From the NCBI GenBank assembly GCA_947174295.1, contig CAMWIG010000026.1:1-15140 (forward strand): a stretch of DNA of 15,140 nucleotides, read 5' to 3'. The notes under the pieces were generated by a model. The model saw nothing but the letters and a program-made list of their open reading frames with translations, was not told the origin of the DNA and searched no databases. The DNA is from an uncultured Alistipes sp. Lineage in GTDB: Bacteria; Bacteroidota; Bacteroidia; Bacteroidales; Rikenellaceae. Both the position numbers and the translations under genes were made by a program. Below are positions 14,565 to 15,140 of the stretch, piece by piece; position 1 is the stretch's first letter, and each line of letters begins with the position of its first letter.

Positions 14565-14690
14565 TTCAGGACCGCGAATCTGTCGTGCAAGGCGGGAATC
14601 ATCTACCGCGTGGAGAAGGACAGAGAGTATTACGAAACGTTTCTCTTTGCCAAGGAGGAGGTAGATAAGCATCGGGCGGCGGAGAAATAA
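14565..14690 (+). pseudogene. Orphan 3' coding fragment, unknown family
   Basis: A plus-strand frame without a usable start ends with TAA at 14688 and encodes about 41 residues, including GIIYRVEKDREYYETFLF and AKEEVDKHRAAEK. The charged, helix-forming composition and good codon choice look like the end of a real protein. A TGA closes the frame at 14562 and no ATG is present near its start. I read it as the remnant of a lost gene. I do not recognise the family. Confidence 0.3.
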
Positions 14691-15140
14691 CGACAATACG
14701 TCATTCCGGCTGCGGCAGATATTCGCCAGACGAGACCTCGGCACTGGGGCTGCCTTTCGGGTCGCCCGCCGTGCGGAGGTTTTATTTATGCTGGCCGCAA
14801 GCCATATCGGAAATTATCAATTCGGGACACCTGCTCTACGCCATAAGGCAGAAATAAGATACAATAATATATTGCAACACGATAAACACCTACAACATCA
14901 GCGAAACACAAAATGTTTTCAGAATACATTACAATATTTCACTGCAATAATCCTATATTCTCAGGTAACTCCATATCGCAACAGGATTCCCGCAGAGTAT
15001 TACAATATAATATTGCATTCGTATTTATCGAGTCGTTACCGAAATATTATATTGCAATCATATAGTCGTTATCCATACTCTGGCAAATAGTTCCATCCTT
15101 TCGCCCTCCGCGACACAAGGAAACGTCCTTAACCGCAACA
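14691..15140. other. Gene-free AT-rich tail with palindromic repeats
   Basis: Base composition falls sharply after about 14850. Four related AT-rich elements of the form CAATA-n-TATTGCA lie near 14862, 14932, 15003 and 15043, spaced about 70, 71 and 39 bp. Copies one (CAATA-ATA-TATTG) and three (CAATAT-A-ATATTG) are palindromic. The last two also share AGTCGTTA after the palindrome. The open frame through this stretch (14788-15090) encodes only repetitive Tyr/Ile-rich sequence and is probably not a gene. Confidence 0.5.

Noticed and set aside
14472..14744. A 90-residue minus-strand protein
   Set aside because: It is antisense to the better-looking orphan fragment and has no recognisable motif or start context.
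14855..15075. CRISPR array in the AT-rich tail
   Set aside because: Repeats are short, imperfect, palindromic and unevenly spaced (70, 71, 39 bp), with no cas genes.
14788..15090. A 100-residue plus-strand protein
   Set aside because: Tyr/Ile/Gln-rich repetitive translation created by the AT-rich repeats, with no promoter or family motif.

Overview
The window looks like a GC-rich member of the Bacteroidales, most likely Alistipes or another Rikenellaceae. This is inferred from three things: the rpmB-rpmG-DUF4295 ribosomal cluster, promoters of the Bacteroidetes type (TTTG, about 19-20 nt, TAnnTTTG), and A-rich starts without Shine-Dalgarno sequences. I ran no database search.

Layout. (1) Positions 1-9587, minus strand: a pyrimidine biosynthesis operon read in the order leader, pyrC, carA, carB, pyrK, pyrD, pyrF, then a GNAT acetyltransferase fused in frame to pyrE. 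The fused gene runs off the left edge. Together these genes make carbamoyl phosphate (CarAB), form and oxidise dihydroorotate (PyrC, PyrDK), and convert orotate to UMP (PyrE, PyrF). Aspartate carbamoyltransferase (pyrB) is not in the window. (2) Positions 9690-10431, plus strand: a divergent ribosomal operon (L28, L33 and a 51-residue DUF4295 protein) with a clear promoter and a strong terminator hairpin. (3) Positions 10436-13984, minus strand: a tightly packed operon of a ZIP metal transporter, a calcium/sodium antiporter, queH and an MFS exporter, with gaps of 14 and 11 nt and a 1-nt overlap. (4) Positions 14190-15140: a long stretch with no convincing gene. It holds an array of 11-bp phased repeats, one orphan coding fragment, and an AT-rich tail with spaced palindromes.

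The most interesting content is regulatory or structural and lies within the pyr operon. The pyrC leader encodes a 35-codon peptide whose stop codon sits in the 5' arm of an intrinsic terminator, just after a U-rich stretch. This is the layout of a UTP-sensing, translation-coupled attenuator like that of E. coli pyrBI. The carA start codon lies in one arm of a long inverted repeat and could be sequestered. A complete YjaB-like acetyltransferase is fused to PyrE with no stop between them, and the AT-rich junction keeps a plausible internal start. pyrC carries a single-base frameshift near codon 311, which could be a real lesion or a sequence error. Dispersed-type repeats have entered three intergenic regions of the operon and supply the last residues of PyrC.
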